Shown here: positions 1-8,292 of the stretch, piece by piece
Layout of the letters: the number at the start of each line of letters is the position of its first letter
How positions within the stretch are numbered: position 1 is the stretch's first letter
NCBI GenBank assembly: GCA_963750495.1
Contig: CAVVQV010000008.1
Span: forward strand, 1-64,000
Reading direction: 5' to 3'
Length of the DNA stretch: 64,000 nt
From: JANLYC01 sp963750495
GTDB lineage: Bacteria; Actinomycetota; Actinomycetes; Propionibacteriales; Nocardioidaceae
Translations under genes and position numbers: made by a program
Notes under the pieces: model-generated
What the model was told of the DNA's origin: nothing
What the model saw: the letters and a program-made list of their open reading frames with translations, nothing else
Database searches by the model: none

Positions 1-1503
1 GTGCGGACCCACGGTTGCCAGATGAACGTGCACGACTCCGAGCGGCTGTCCGGCCTGCTCGAGGACGCCGGCTACCTGCGTGCGACGCCCGGTACCGACG
101 CGGACGTCGTCGTCTTCAACACCTGCGCCGTCCGCGAGAACGCCGACAACAAGCTGTACGGCAACCTCGGCCAGCTGGCCCCACGTAAGGCGGCCGACAA
201 GCACATGCAGATCGCCGTCGGTGGCTGCCTGGCGCAGAAGGACCGCTCCGAGATCACGCGCCGCGCGCCCTGGGTCGACGTCGTCTTCGGCACGCACAAC
301 ATCGGCTCGCTACCGGCCCTGCTCGAGCGGTCGCGCGTCAACCGCGAGGCGCAGGTCGAGATCCTCGAGTCGCTCGAGGTGTTCCCGTCGACGCTGCCCA
401 CCCGGCGCGAGTCGGCGTACGCGGCCTGGGTGGCGATCAGCGTGGGGTGCAACAACACCTGCACGTTCTGCATCGTGCCGTCGCTGCGCGGGACCGAGAA
501 GGACCGCCGGCCGGGTGACGTGCTCGCCGAGGTCGAGGCGCTGGTAGGGGAGGGCGTCGTCGAGGTCACCTTGCTCGGGCAGAACGTCAACTCCTACGGT
601 GTCGAGTTCGGCGACCGGCAGGCGTTCGGCAAGCTGTTGCGGGCGTGCGGTGAGATCGAGGGGCTGGAGCGCGTGCGGTTCACCTCGCCGCACCCGCGTG
701 ACTTCACCGACGACGTGATCGCCGCGATGGCCGAGACGCCCAACGTGATGCCGTCACTGCACATGCCACTGCAGTCGGGGTCCGACACGGTTCTCAAGGC
801 GATGCGCCGGTCGTACCGCCGCGACCGCTACCTCGGCATCCTCGACCGCGTGCGCGAGCAGATGCCGGATGCCGCCATCACCACCGACATCATCGTCGGC
901 TTCCCGGGTGAGACGGAGGACGACTTCCAGCAGACCCTGTCGATCGTGCGCGAGGCGCGGTTCAGTGGGGCCTTCACGTTCCTGTACTCCCAGCGGCCTG
1001 GCACGCCGGCCGCCACGATGGCCGACCAGCTGCCGCACGACGTGGTGCAGGAGCGCTACGAGCGCCTGGTCGACCTCGTCAACGAGATCGCGTGGGACGA
1101 GAACAAGCGGCTGGTCGGCCGGTGCCTCGAGGTGCTGGTCGCGGAGGGGGAGGGTCGCAAGGACGCGGCCAAGGCACGGCTGTCCGGCCGGGCGCGCGAC
1201 AACCGGCTCGTGCACTTCGTCCCGGACCCCTCGGTGGCGGTGCGCCCCGGAGACGTGGTCGAGGTCGAGGTGACATACGGCGCTCCGCACCACCTGGTCA
1301 GCGACATTCCGGTGACGGCCGTACGTCGTACCCGGGCGGGGGACGCCTGGGAGGCCCGCACGTCCGCCGCGGCCGCCTCGGGATCTGGCGCATCGTCTGG
1401 TGCCGGCGTCTCGTCGGGTGGCGGCGTCTCGCTCGGCATGCCCTCAGTCGGCGTACCCGCTCCGCTCCCGACCCTCGACACGCCCGCCTGCGCCACGTAC
1501 TAG
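1..1503 (+). CDS. miaB: tRNA-2-methylthio-N6-dimethylallyladenosine synthase MiaB (5' partial)
   Basis: MiaB is a radical SAM methylthiotransferase that adds the 2-methylthio group to i6A37 of tRNAs reading UNN codons. The visible 500 codons carry the N-terminal UPF0004 cysteines at residues 6, 42 and 76 for the auxiliary cluster. The radical SAM motif is CNNTCTFC, with Cys150, Cys154 and Cys157, and a TRAM-like region lies at about residues 375-440. The first codon (GTG) falls inside the conserved VRTxGCQMN segment, so the true start is upstream of the window. The last 50 residues are a Gly/Ser/Ala/Pro-rich tail beyond the TRAM domain and look disordered. miaA, which makes the i6A substrate of this enzyme, lies 3 kb downstream, as is usual in actinobacteria. 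The family call is secure; only the 5' end is missing. Confidence 0.97.
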   Translation: MRTHGCQMNVHDSERLSGLLEDAGYLRATPGTDADVVVFNTCAVRENADNKLYGNLGQLAPRKAADKHMQIAVGGCLAQKDRSEITRRAPWVDVVFGTHNIGSLPALLERSRVNREAQVEILESLEVFPSTLPTRRESAYAAWVAISVGCNNTCTFCIVPSLRGTEKDRRPGDVLAEVEALVGEGVVEVTLLGQNVNSYGVEFGDRQAFGKLLRACGEIEGLERVRFTSPHPRDFTDDVIAAMAETPNVMPSLHMPLQSGSDTVLKAMRRSYRRDRYLGILDRVREQMPDAAITTDIIVGFPGETEDDFQQTLSIVREARFSGAFTFLYSQRPGTPAATMADQLPHDVVQERYERLVDLVNEIAWDENKRLVGRCLEVLVAEGEGRKDAAKARLSGRARDNRLVHFVPDPSVAVRPGDVVEVEVTYGAPHHLVSDIPVTAVRRTRAGDAWEARTSAAAASGSGASSGAGVSSGGGVSLGMPSVGVPAPLPTLDTPACATY

Positions 1504-1533
1504 TCCCCGCCCGCTCTGCCCATGGTGGCCGCC

Positions 1534-1637
1534 GCGTTTGCCTAGTTAACAAGGCAAAGGCCCTGTTCCCGAGGCGAATTTGCATAGTGCTGCAGCCACC
1601 TGGCTTGTGAACTAGGCAAACGCCTACGGCCAGGTCG
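1534..1637. repeat. Long-form dispersed palindrome, family 1 (copy 1)
   Basis: The outer arms, starting GCGTTTGCCTAGTT and ending AACTAGGCAAACGC, pair over about 20 bases with one or two mismatches. They enclose about 50 bases that differ from the short copies. The copy at 34821 shares the arms, an internal GAGGCGAAT/TAGGCGAAT motif and the downstream CCTACGGCCA extension. It lies between miaB and the next co-oriented gene. Confidence 0.8.
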
Positions 1638-1651
1638 GGCAGGATGGAGGC

Positions 1652-3046
1652 ATGGGTAGTGCTGCGGGTGCGGGTGAGTCGTCGTGGCGGGGGACCAGCG
1701 GTACGCCGTTCTGGCTGGACGACCCGAGCCGGCCGCCCCAGCGTCCACACCTCGACCGGGCCACCACGACCGACCTGGCCATCGTCGGCGCCGGGTACAC
1801 CGGCCTGTGGGCCGCCCTCCTCGCCAAGCAGCAGGACCCCGACCGCGACGTCGTGATCGTCGACGCCTGTCGGGTCGGCTGGGCCGCCAGCGGACGCAAC
1901 GGCGGCTTCTGCGACGCGAGCATCACCCACGGCGACGCCAACGGCCGCGACCGCTTTCCCGAGGAGTTCGACACCCTCAAACGTCTCGGCGCCGAGAACC
2001 TCGACGGGCTGCTGGCCGACCTCGACAAGTACGACATCGACTGCGACCTCGAGCGCACCGGTGAGCTCAACGTCGCCACCGAGGAATACCAGGTGGCCGA
2101 CCTCCGCGAGGCCGCCGAGTCCGGCGACGGCCGCTTCCTCGACCGCGACGAGGTACGCCGCGAGGTCGCCTCACCGACCTACCAGGCTGGCCTCTGGGAC
2201 GAGCACAGCACGGTCATGGTGCATCCCGGCAAGCTCGCCTGGGGTCTGGCGCACGCCGTCGAGGAGCTCGGTGTCCGCATCTTCGAGGGCACCTACGTCC
2301 AATCGATCAAGCGCGAGTCAGACGGGGTCAGGCTGCAGACCAAGGCCGCATCGCTCACGGCGCGCCAGGTCGTCCTGGCCACCAACGCGTTCCCGGCGCT
2401 CGTCAAACGCGTCCGACCGTTCATCGCCCCCGTGTACGACTACGCCCTCGTCACCGATCCGCTCTCGGCCGAGCAGCTCGCCGCCATCGGGTGGCACAAC
2501 CGGCAGGGCATCGGCGACAGCGCCAACCAGTTCCACTACTACCGGCTGACCCCCGACAACCGGATCCTGTTCGGCGGCTACGACGCGATCTACCACTACG
2601 GCGGCAAGATCAGCCCCGCCCTCGACTCACGGCCGGCCACGTTCGACCTGCTGTCCGACCACTTCTTCACGACGTTCCCGCAGCTCGAGGGCCTGGCCTT
2701 CAGCCACGCGTGGGGTGGCGCGATCGACCTCTGCAGCCGCTTCTGCGCGTTCTTCGGTACGGCGCATGGCGGCCAGACGGCGTACGCCGCAGGCTTCACG
2801 GGCCTCGGGGTCGGCGCGACCCGGTTCGGCGCCCAGGTGATGCTCGACCTGCTGTCGGGAGAGGAGACCGAGCGGACCGCGACGAAGCTGGTCAAGACAA
2901 AGCCGCTCCCGTTCCCGCCCGAGCCGTTCGCGTACGCCGGCGTGCAGATCACCCGAGCATCGATCGCGCGGGCCGACCGCAACGAAGGGCGGCGCGACCT
3001 GTGGCTGCGCACGCTCGACCGGTTGGGGCTCGGCTTCGACTCCTGA
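1652..3046 (+). CDS. FAD-dependent oxidoreductase (DAO family, PuuB-like)
   Basis: This 464-residue protein is a D-amino-acid-oxidase-fold flavoenzyme that probably oxidises a C-N bond of an amine or amino acid. The dinucleotide-binding GxGxxG motif is at residues 46-51 (GAGYTG). It is followed by SGRNGGFC at 80-87, which is typical of the gamma-glutamylputrescine oxidase branch of the family. An N-terminal extension of about 40 residues precedes the Rossmann fold. GGAGG touches the ATG with almost no spacer. A CAGGAT box sits exactly six bases before the ATG, so leaderless initiation is plausible. The gene stands alone between miaB and a convergent Nudix gene. The window also carries an amine-utilisation cluster (31.6-43.5 kb) without an adjacent PuuB, so this enzyme could serve that pathway; that link is inference. 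The substrate is unknown. Confidence 0.85.
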   Translation: MGSAAGAGESSWRGTSGTPFWLDDPSRPPQRPHLDRATTTDLAIVGAGYTGLWAALLAKQQDPDRDVVIVDACRVGWAASGRNGGFCDASITHGDANGRDRFPEEFDTLKRLGAENLDGLLADLDKYDIDCDLERTGELNVATEEYQVADLREAAESGDGRFLDRDEVRREVASPTYQAGLWDEHSTVMVHPGKLAWGLAHAVEELGVRIFEGTYVQSIKRESDGVRLQTKAASLTARQVVLATNAFPALVKRVRPFIAPVYDYALVTDPLSAEQLAAIGWHNRQGIGDSANQFHYYRLTPDNRILFGGYDAIYHYGGKISPALDSRPATFDLLSDHFFTTFPQLEGLAFSHAWGGAIDLCSRFCAFFGTAHGGQTAYAAGFTGLGVGATRFGAQVMLDLLSGEETERTATKLVKTKPLPFPPEPFAYAGVQITRASIARADRNEGRRDLWLRTLDRLGLGFDS

Positions 3047-3102
3047 CCCGGAGCCGACGCCACCGGCCCAGGGCAGGCAGACCGGGCAGGACGAATCAGC
3101 GG

Positions 3103-3576
3103 TCAGGCGTGTGGGCCGCCGGGGAAACCGAAGGCCACGACGGGAGGCAGCGTCCCGGCGCGCAGCTGCTCGTAGACGTAGCGCTCGTGCGGCACCACCG
3201 GCTCGGGCAGCGCGTCGAGCGCGAACCACCGCAGGTCAGCCGCCTTGTCCGGCTCGACCACGCGCGGATCGCCCCGCCAGCGCCGACAGGCGAAGAACCA
3301 GTCGACCCGCTCGTCGATCGACCGTCCGGTGGCACCGGTGCGGTGCATGCCGCACAGCGGCTCGAGGTCGGCCACGTCGATCCGCACACCGAGCTCCTCC
3401 GCCGCCTCGCGCACGGCTGCCTCGTGCACTGACTCACCGGACTCCACGTGACCGGCCGCGGCCGTGGCCCAGTGCCCGTCCATGTAGCCGGTGCCCTCGC
3501 GCAGCTGCAACAGCACCTCGTCATCACGCCGCAGGATCACGTAGGCGGCGGGCACGACCCGGAAGCGTTCTGGCAC
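3103..3576 (-). CDS. Nudix hydrolase
   Basis: This 157-residue protein belongs to the family that hydrolyses nucleoside diphosphates linked to another moiety. The Nudix box is complete: Gly42, Glu48, then REAAEELG at residues 56-63, matching GX5EX7REUXEEXGU. The metal-binding glutamates Glu60 and Glu61 are present. The GTG start is preceded at seven bases by TAGGCT, a -10 box suited to a leaderless transcript. The gene is divergent from the dioxygenase-like gene at 3633 and convergent with the flavoenzyme before it. The substrate cannot be told from sequence; small stand-alone Nudix enzymes of this size act on dNTPs, ADP-sugars or dinucleoside polyphosphates. Confidence 0.92.
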   Translation of the reverse strand: MPERFRVVPAAYVILRRDDEVLLQLREGTGYMDGHWATAAAGHVESGESVHEAAVREAAEELGVRIDVADLEPLCGMHRTGATGRSIDERVDWFFACRRWRGDPRVVEPDKAADLRWFALDALPEPVVPHERYVYEQLRAGTLPPVVAFGFPGGPHA

Positions 3577-3583
3577 GAGGCAG

Positions 3584-3589
3584 AGCCTA
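3584..3589 (-). promoter_or_regulatory. Leaderless -10 box for the Nudix gene
   Basis: On the minus strand TAGGCT lies seven bases before the GTG start. This places the expected transcription start at the start codon, a common actinobacterial arrangement. Confidence 0.5.
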
Positions 3590-3620
3590 GGCCGCCGCGC
3601 CGACCGACCGCCCCGCCGCC

Positions 3621-3626
3621 TAGGGT
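3621..3626 (+). promoter_or_regulatory. Leaderless -10 box for the dioxygenase-like gene
   Basis: TAGGGT lies six bases before the ATG at 3633, and no ribosome binding site is seen. It is divergent from the similar box of the Nudix gene 31 bases away. Confidence 0.5.
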
Positions 3627-3632
3627 CGCTGC

Positions 3633-4370
3633 ATGCTCGTCGCTGCTGCGGTCTGTCCGCATCCGCCGCTGCTGGTGCCGGCTGTGGCCTCCGGCGCTGC
3701 GGCCGAGACTGCCGACCTGCGAGCCAGCTGCCTGAGCGCCGTACGACGACTGGCCGGTGCCGCTCCGTCCGGCGATGACACGTCGCCTCGGGTCGTCGTC
3801 ATCGGAGCGGCGGCCACAGCGGGCGACTGGACCGGGGGAGCCGGGGGTGACATGCGGGCCTTCGGCTGCGACGTCGCGTTCGGTGGGCCTGACCGCGTGC
3901 TGCCGCCGTCGCTCACGATCGGCGCCTACCTGCTCGACGAGGCCGGCTGGCCCGCCTCTCGTCGCCGCTACGTGGCCGTGGCCGATGACGCCGCGCCGTC
4001 CGCGTGCGCCCAGCTGGGCCGCCACCTCGCCGGGGCAACCGACCCGGTGGTGCTTCTCGCGATGGCCGACGGAAGCGCCCGCCGCACCACACAGTCGCCC
4101 GGTTACCTCGACGAGCGCGCGCTCGGCTACGACGAGGCCGTGGTGACCGCGCTGGCGGGCGGAGATGCCGACGCGCTGCTCACACTCGAGCCGGCGCTCG
4201 ACGCTGCGTTATGGTCCACCGGCCGGCCCGTGTGGCAGGTCTTGGCCGGGGCGGCGCAGGCGGCGTACGACCACGGCGGCAACCTCACCGCGACCGTGCC
4301 GTACGACGCGGCACCCTACGGCGTCGGCTACGCCGTGGTCGAGTGGACGCTGACCTACCCGGCGCGATGA
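3633..4370 (+). CDS. Class III extradiol dioxygenase subunit B-like protein
   Basis: This 245-residue conserved protein has the LigB-like fold. The N-terminal VCPHPPLLVP motif (residues 8-17) resembles the metal-binding N-terminus of class III extradiol dioxygenases and of the related MEMO proteins. The C-terminal AYDHGGNLTATVPYDAAPYGVGY segment is cut short here as YDHGGNLTA and PYGVGYAVV. Actinobacterial genomes commonly keep such a gene between miaB and miaA, as seen here, which suggests an old housekeeping link, but its reaction is not established. The start is an ATG with a TAGGGT box six bases upstream and no Shine-Dalgarno sequence. Enzymatic activity should not be assumed, because only part of the catalytic set is evident. 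Confidence 0.75.
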   Translation: MLVAAAVCPHPPLLVPAVASGAAAETADLRASCLSAVRRLAGAAPSGDDTSPRVVVIGAAATAGDWTGGAGGDMRAFGCDVAFGGPDRVLPPSLTIGAYLLDEAGWPASRRRYVAVADDAAPSACAQLGRHLAGATDPVVLLAMADGSARRTTQSPGYLDERALGYDEAVVTALAGGDADALLTLEPALDAALWSTGRPVWQVLAGAAQAAYDHGGNLTATVPYDAAPYGVGYAVVEWTLTYPAR

Positions 4371-4405
4371 CGCGGCCCCGCCTCGTGGCGTGCCGCTGAG
4401 CAACC

Positions 4406-4624
4406 CTACTTCGGCGGGTTGTCGGGAATGTCGTCGTTCTTGCCGTCGAGCTTGTCGAGGGCGTCGGCCGCCTTGGTCGTGGCCGACTCGATCTTGTCGT
4501 GGTGCTTGCCGCCGGTCTTCTTGTCGACGAACTCGCCGGCCTTGCCGAGCCCGGAGTTGATCTTGTCCCCGTGCTTGTCGACGGCTTCGGTCGCCTTGGT
4601 CTTGAACTTGTCCAGGAATCCCAT
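4406..4624 (-). CDS. Small MT0933-like antitoxin-family protein
   Basis: This 72-residue, lysine- and aspartate-rich protein starts MGFLDKFKTKATEAVDKHGD and carries DKKTGGKHHDKIE. Both are hallmarks of the actinobacterial MT0933-like family that databases name an antitoxin. A longer reading frame is open upstream. The ATG at 4624 is preceded at seven bases by GAGGAGGAC, which fixes the start. No toxin gene sits beside it, so the antitoxin label is by family name only. An alternative role as a small DNA-associated or stress protein is possible. It lies between two plus-strand genes. Confidence 0.75.
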   Translation of the reverse strand: MGFLDKFKTKATEAVDKHGDKINSGLGKAGEFVDKKTGGKHHDKIESATTKAADALDKLDGKNDDIPDNPPK

Positions 4625-4755
4625 GCGTGTCCTCCTCAGCGTGCCCCGTACGCCCATTGTGGTGTGCCGAGCGCTCCTACCCAACTCCGCACTGTCAGAT
4701 CTCAGTCGCGACATAGGCCAACTGGCGTCTGCCCGTTCGGTGGGATCATGGGCGG

Positions 4756-5670
4756 ATGTCCACGCCCCCCGTCGTCGCTGTGGTCGGCCCAACAGCCGCG
4801 GGGAAGAGCGACCTCGCGGTCGACCTGGCGCTGGAGCTCGGCGGCGAGATCGTCAACGGTGACTCGATGCAGGTCTACCGCGGGATGGACATCGGCACCG
4901 CCAAGCTGACACCGGCCGAACGTCGCGGAGTACCGCACCACCTGCTCGATTTGCTCGACGTGACGGAGCCGGCGACGGTGGCGGAGTTCCAGGGCTGGGC
5001 GCGTAGTGCAATCGATGACTGTCGGCGTCGCGGCCGCGTGCCCGTCCTCGTCGGCGGCTCGGCCCTGTACCTGCGGGCGGTCCTCGACCAGTTCGACTTT
5101 CCCGGGGCCGACCCAGACGTGCGGGCGCGGCTGGAGGGTGAACTGGCGGCGGTGGGAGCCCCCGCGATGCACGAGCGTCTGCGGGCGGTCGACGCGGCGG
5201 CGGCCGAGGTGATCCTGCCGGGCAATGGGCGGCGCATCGTGCGCGCACTTGAGGTGCTGGAGATCACCGGGCGGCCTTTCCAGGCGCGACTGCCGGACCA
5301 TCGCTACGCGTTCGACGGCGTGGTCCAGGTCGGGATCGACGTACCCCGGGACGTTCTCGACGAGCGCATCGAGCGCCGGGTCGGGCAGATGTGGGACGAC
5401 GGGCTGGTCGACGAGGTACGGCGGTTGGAGTCGTTGGGGCTGCGCGAGGGGCGTACGGCGAGCCGAGCACTCGGCTACGCCCAGGTGCTGCGGTTCCTCG
5501 CCGGTGAGTGCTCGGAGGCGGAAGCCCGCGAGGACACGGTGCGCGGGACGCGGAAGTTCGCCCGGCGTCAGGACACCTGGTTCCGCCGTGACCCGCGGAT
5601 CGGCTGGTTGCCGTACGACGACGCGGACCTGGCTGCGCGCGCTTCGGCGCTCGTGGCCGGACTCGGATGA
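4756..5670 (+). CDS. miaA: tRNA dimethylallyltransferase MiaA
   Basis: MiaA transfers the dimethylallyl group from DMAPP to A37 of tRNAs that read codons starting with U, making the substrate of MiaB. The 304-residue length is typical. The P-loop GPTAAGKS is at residues 11-18, followed by DSMQVYRGMDIGTAKLT near residue 36, which holds the catalytic aspartate and substrate-binding residues. The GRRIVRALEV and SRALGYAQV motifs are present. A GATCAT box lies six bases before the ATG, suggesting a leaderless transcript. The 3' end overlaps an alternative dapF start by four bases (ATGA). Confidence 0.97.
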   Translation: MSTPPVVAVVGPTAAGKSDLAVDLALELGGEIVNGDSMQVYRGMDIGTAKLTPAERRGVPHHLLDLLDVTEPATVAEFQGWARSAIDDCRRRGRVPVLVGGSALYLRAVLDQFDFPGADPDVRARLEGELAAVGAPAMHERLRAVDAAAAEVILPGNGRRIVRALEVLEITGRPFQARLPDHRYAFDGVVQVGIDVPRDVLDERIERRVGQMWDDGLVDEVRRLESLGLREGRTASRALGYAQVLRFLAGECSEAEAREDTVRGTRKFARRQDTWFRRDPRIGWLPYDDADLAARASALVAGLG

Positions 5671-5693
5671 GCCGTCGGCTCGAGCCGGGGCCG

Positions 5694-5699
5694 TACGAT
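5694..5699 (+). promoter_or_regulatory. Leaderless -10 box for dapF
   Basis: TACGAT ends six bases before the GTG at 5706. It supports that codon as the dapF start rather than the ATG at 5667. Confidence 0.5.
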
Positions 5700-5705
5700 C
5701 GAGGG

Positions 5706-6557
5706 GTGAACTTTCCCTTCGTCAAGGGTCACGGCACCCACAACGACTTCGTCGTGCTGCCCGACCTCGACGGCACCGTGCACGGCGACCTGGCGCCCGA
5801 TGTCGTGGCCGCGCTGTGTGACCGCCGCGGCGGGATCGGCGCGGACGGTGTGCTTCGGGTGCTCCGCGGCGATGTCGACGGGGGAGCGGACTGGTTCATG
5901 GACTACCGCAACGCCGACGGCTCCGTGTCGGAGATGTGCGGCAACGGCATCCGCGTATTCGCGCGCTACCTCGCCGAGGCCGGCCTGGTCGACGTGGCAG
6001 GTCTGAGCGCACCACTCCCGATCGACACCCGCGACGGGATCAAGCTCGTGACGTTCTGCGACGACGGTGAGATCAGTGTCGACATGGGCAACCCGAAGGT
6101 GGCCGGCGAGGTGACCGTCTCGCTGCACGGTCACGCGATGGCGGGTCGCAAGGTCGACATGGGCAATCCGCACGCGGTCGTCGTCGTGGACGACCTGGCC
6201 GCGCTGGGTGGGCTCAGCCAGTCACCGCACTTCTGCAGTGCGGAGTACCCCGATGGCGTCAACGTCGAGTTCGTGGTCCGCCGAGGCGACGGGGAGCTGT
6301 CGATGCGCGTGTTCGAGCGCGGCTCGGGTGAGACCTGGTCGTGCGGAACGGGCGCCTGCGCCGTCGTCGCGGCCGCGATCACCGCCGACGCCGAGGCCCG
6401 ATCAGGGCCCGCCACGTCCGGCCGGGTGGAGCTGCCCGCGTCGTACCGCGTCGACGTGCCCGGCGGGACGCTCACCGTCACCTGGGACCTCGACGACCAC
6501 ATCCACCTCAAGGGCGACGCCGTCCTCGTCGCCACCGGCACCTGGACCACCCCCTAG
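5706..6557 (+). CDS. dapF: Diaminopimelate epimerase DapF
   Basis: DapF interconverts LL- and meso-diaminopimelate for peptidoglycan and lysine synthesis. The two catalytic cysteines are in MCGNGIR (Cys78) and SCGTGACA (Cys213), counted from GTG 5706. That start gives 283 residues beginning VNFPFVKGHGTHNDF, where the family alignment begins, and it has a TACGAT box six bases upstream. An in-frame ATG at 5667 overlaps the miaA stop (ATGA) and would add 13 unconserved residues, so both starts may be used. The miaA-dapF-hflX order is typical of actinobacteria. A perfect hairpin follows 22 bases after the stop. Confidence 0.95.
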   Translation: MNFPFVKGHGTHNDFVVLPDLDGTVHGDLAPDVVAALCDRRGGIGADGVLRVLRGDVDGGADWFMDYRNADGSVSEMCGNGIRVFARYLAEAGLVDVAGLSAPLPIDTRDGIKLVTFCDDGEISVDMGNPKVAGEVTVSLHGHAMAGRKVDMGNPHAVVVVDDLAALGGLSQSPHFCSAEYPDGVNVEFVVRRGDGELSMRVFERGSGETWSCGTGACAVVAAAITADAEARSGPATSGRVELPASYRVDVPGGTLTVTWDLDDHIHLKGDAVLVATGTWTTP

Positions 6558-6578
6558 GTCCCTGCCCACCTGACCCTC

Positions 6579-6628
6579 CGCGTTTGCCTAGTTCACAAGC
6601 CAGGTGGCTTGTGAACTAGGCAAACGCG
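6579..6628. repeat. Short-form dispersed palindrome, family 1 (copy 2)
   Basis: A perfect 23-base stem (core GTTTGCCTAGTTCACAAGCC) closes on the four-base loop AGGT. It sits between the convergent ends of dapF and the MFS gene and could terminate both. Three other copies lie at 1534, 14282 and 34821. Confidence 0.9.
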
Positions 6629-6717
6629 CCTCGGTCACAGGGTGCTTGCCTCGGTCACCTGGTACGCCGGCCGAAGGTCCGGCCCGTCCGGCCCGGCCCA
6701 ACCAGCCGGCCGCCACA

Positions 6718-8175
6718 TCAGGAGGGAATCGAGTCCTCGCGGGGCCGCCTCGGGAGCAGGAACACCACCGCGAACGACGCCACCCAACATCCGATCGCCA
6801 CTCCCAGCACGGTCCCGAACGAGTCTCCGAAGCCATCCTGCGGGAGCAGCTGGAAGAAGATCGTCCCGAGCACCGCCACCCCGGCTGCTCCGCCGAACTG
6901 CTGCACGGCGTTGAGCAACCCCGCACCGGTGCCGACCTCGTGCTCGTCGAGGTCGGCCAGGATCAGGTTGAACATCGGCGGGAAGATCAATCCTGCGCCG
7001 ATGCCGGCCACCAGGGTCCCCGGAGCGAGCTGCCAGCCGGAGACGTCGAGGTCCCACTGCTCGATGGTGAGCGCCAACATGATGATGCCCAGCAGGATGC
7101 CGATCAGGCCGACGTGCATGACGGCACGTCCCAGCTTCGGGCCCAGCCAGGCGCCCGACAGCGCGGAGCCCACCGCGATCCCGAACGCGAACGGCGTCAG
7201 GACCAGTCCCGCGTACAGCGGCTTGAAGCCCAAGCCGAGCTGGACGAACAGGTTGAACACCAACAAGAACCCCGCGAGCCCGGCGAAGAACGTCAACAGG
7301 AGCAGCAGCCCGGCGACGTACCCCCGATGCTTGAACAGTGATGGCTCGATCACCGGGTTCGCCGAGCGGCGCTCGTTCATGACGAAGAGCCCGAAGAGCA
7401 CGACGGATGCGCCCATGAGGGCAAAGGTCCACCCGGGCCAGCCCGCCTGGCGACCCTGCACCAGCGGATAGATGAGGGCCGCCGAGGCCGCCGTGATGAG
7501 TGTGCTGCCGAACAGGTCGAGCCGGTGCCGACGCTCCGACATCGGCATCGGCGGCAGGTAACGAAACGCGAGGAGCGTGGCGATGACTCCGACCGGCAGA
7601 TTGATCAGGAACACCATGCGCCAGCCGGTCCCGAACAGGTCAACGTCGATGAGGACACCGGCGATGATTGGCCCAAGCACCGCAGCCAACCCCATCACAG
7701 GCCCGAACGGGATGAACGCCTTCGCCAGGTCCTGAGGCGGGAAGGCCTGCTTCACCATGGCCAGACCCTGCGGGATCATCGTCGCGCCGAACAGCCCCTG
7801 CGCCACCCGGGCGCCGATGAGCACCCCCGCAGACGGCGCCAGACCGCACGCCAGCGACGCCGCGGTGAACCCGACCATGCCGATGAGGAACATCTCGCGG
7901 CGGCCGACCAGGTCTCCCAGGCGTCCGGAGGTGACGAGCCCGATCGCGAACGCCAGGGTGTACGCCGCCAGCACCCACTGCAACGTGCTCTCGCCGCCGC
8001 CGAGATCGGCCCGGATGGACGGTCCGGCCAGGTTGGCGATCGTCGCGTCGAGCAGATCCATCACGTCGGCCACCAAGACGATGGCCAGCACCATCCAGCG
8101 ATACCGGTAGCCGCCCCGAGAGTTACCCGTGATCTCGGGTTCTTCAGCCGGTGAGGGCTGGAGATGGGTGGTCAT
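6718..8175 (-). CDS. MFS drug exporter, DHA2 (EmrB/QacA) family
   Basis: This 485-residue membrane protein has about 14 predicted transmembrane segments, the hallmark of the DHA2 proton antiporter family that exports drugs and other toxic compounds. The motif A region reads GRLGDLVGRREMF, and WRMVFLINLPVG is the usual DHA2 signature after it. A longer frame is open upstream. The ATG at 8175 has AAGGGGA five bases before it and begins MTTHLQPS. It is transcribed away from the TetR gene at 8293. Two copies of an inverted repeat lie in the shared promoter region, so repression by that TetR protein is very likely. The exported compound is unknown. Confidence 0.93.
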   Translation of the reverse strand: MTTHLQPSPAEEPEITGNSRGGYRYRWMVLAIVLVADVMDLLDATIANLAGPSIRADLGGGESTLQWVLAAYTLAFAIGLVTSGRLGDLVGRREMFLIGMVGFTAASLACGLAPSAGVLIGARVAQGLFGATMIPQGLAMVKQAFPPQDLAKAFIPFGPVMGLAAVLGPIIAGVLIDVDLFGTGWRMVFLINLPVGVIATLLAFRYLPPMPMSERRHRLDLFGSTLITAASAALIYPLVQGRQAGWPGWTFALMGASVVLFGLFVMNERRSANPVIEPSLFKHRGYVAGLLLLLTFFAGLAGFLLVFNLFVQLGLGFKPLYAGLVLTPFAFGIAVGSALSGAWLGPKLGRAVMHVGLIGILLGIIMLALTIEQWDLDVSGWQLAPGTLVAGIGAGLIFPPMFNLILADLDEHEVGTGAGLLNAVQQFGGAAGVAVLGTIFFQLLPQDGFGDSFGTVLGVAIGCWVASFAVVFLLPRRPREDSIPS

Positions 8176-8240
8176 GAGTCCCCTTGAGTCCGATGACACG
8201 TCCGCCCGCGCAGAGCCCGTGTCGCCCGATGATAGCAAGC

Positions 8241-8255
8241 ACGAACGCCGTTCCA
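8241..8255. promoter_or_regulatory. TetR operator, weaker half-site copy
   Basis: ACGAACGCCGTTCCA is an imperfect match to the ACGAACnnnGTTCGT palindrome 18 bases away. It differs only in the last two positions of the right arm. Confidence 0.6.
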
Positions 8256-8258
8256 CTG

Positions 8259-8273
8259 ACGAACACTGTTCGT
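8259..8273. promoter_or_regulatory. TetR operator, perfect palindrome
   Basis: ACGAACACTGTTCGT is a perfect 6-3-6 inverted repeat. It lies just upstream of the tetR -10 box (8280-8285) and before the MFS start, where a repressor would block both genes. Confidence 0.7.
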
Positions 8274-8279
8274 ATCACG

Positions 8280-8285
8280 TACGCT
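8280..8285 (+). promoter_or_regulatory. Leaderless -10 box for tetR-family gene
   Basis: TACGCT lies seven bases before the ATG at 8293, and no ribosome binding site is present. Confidence 0.5.
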
Positions 8286-8292
8286 GTGCGCC

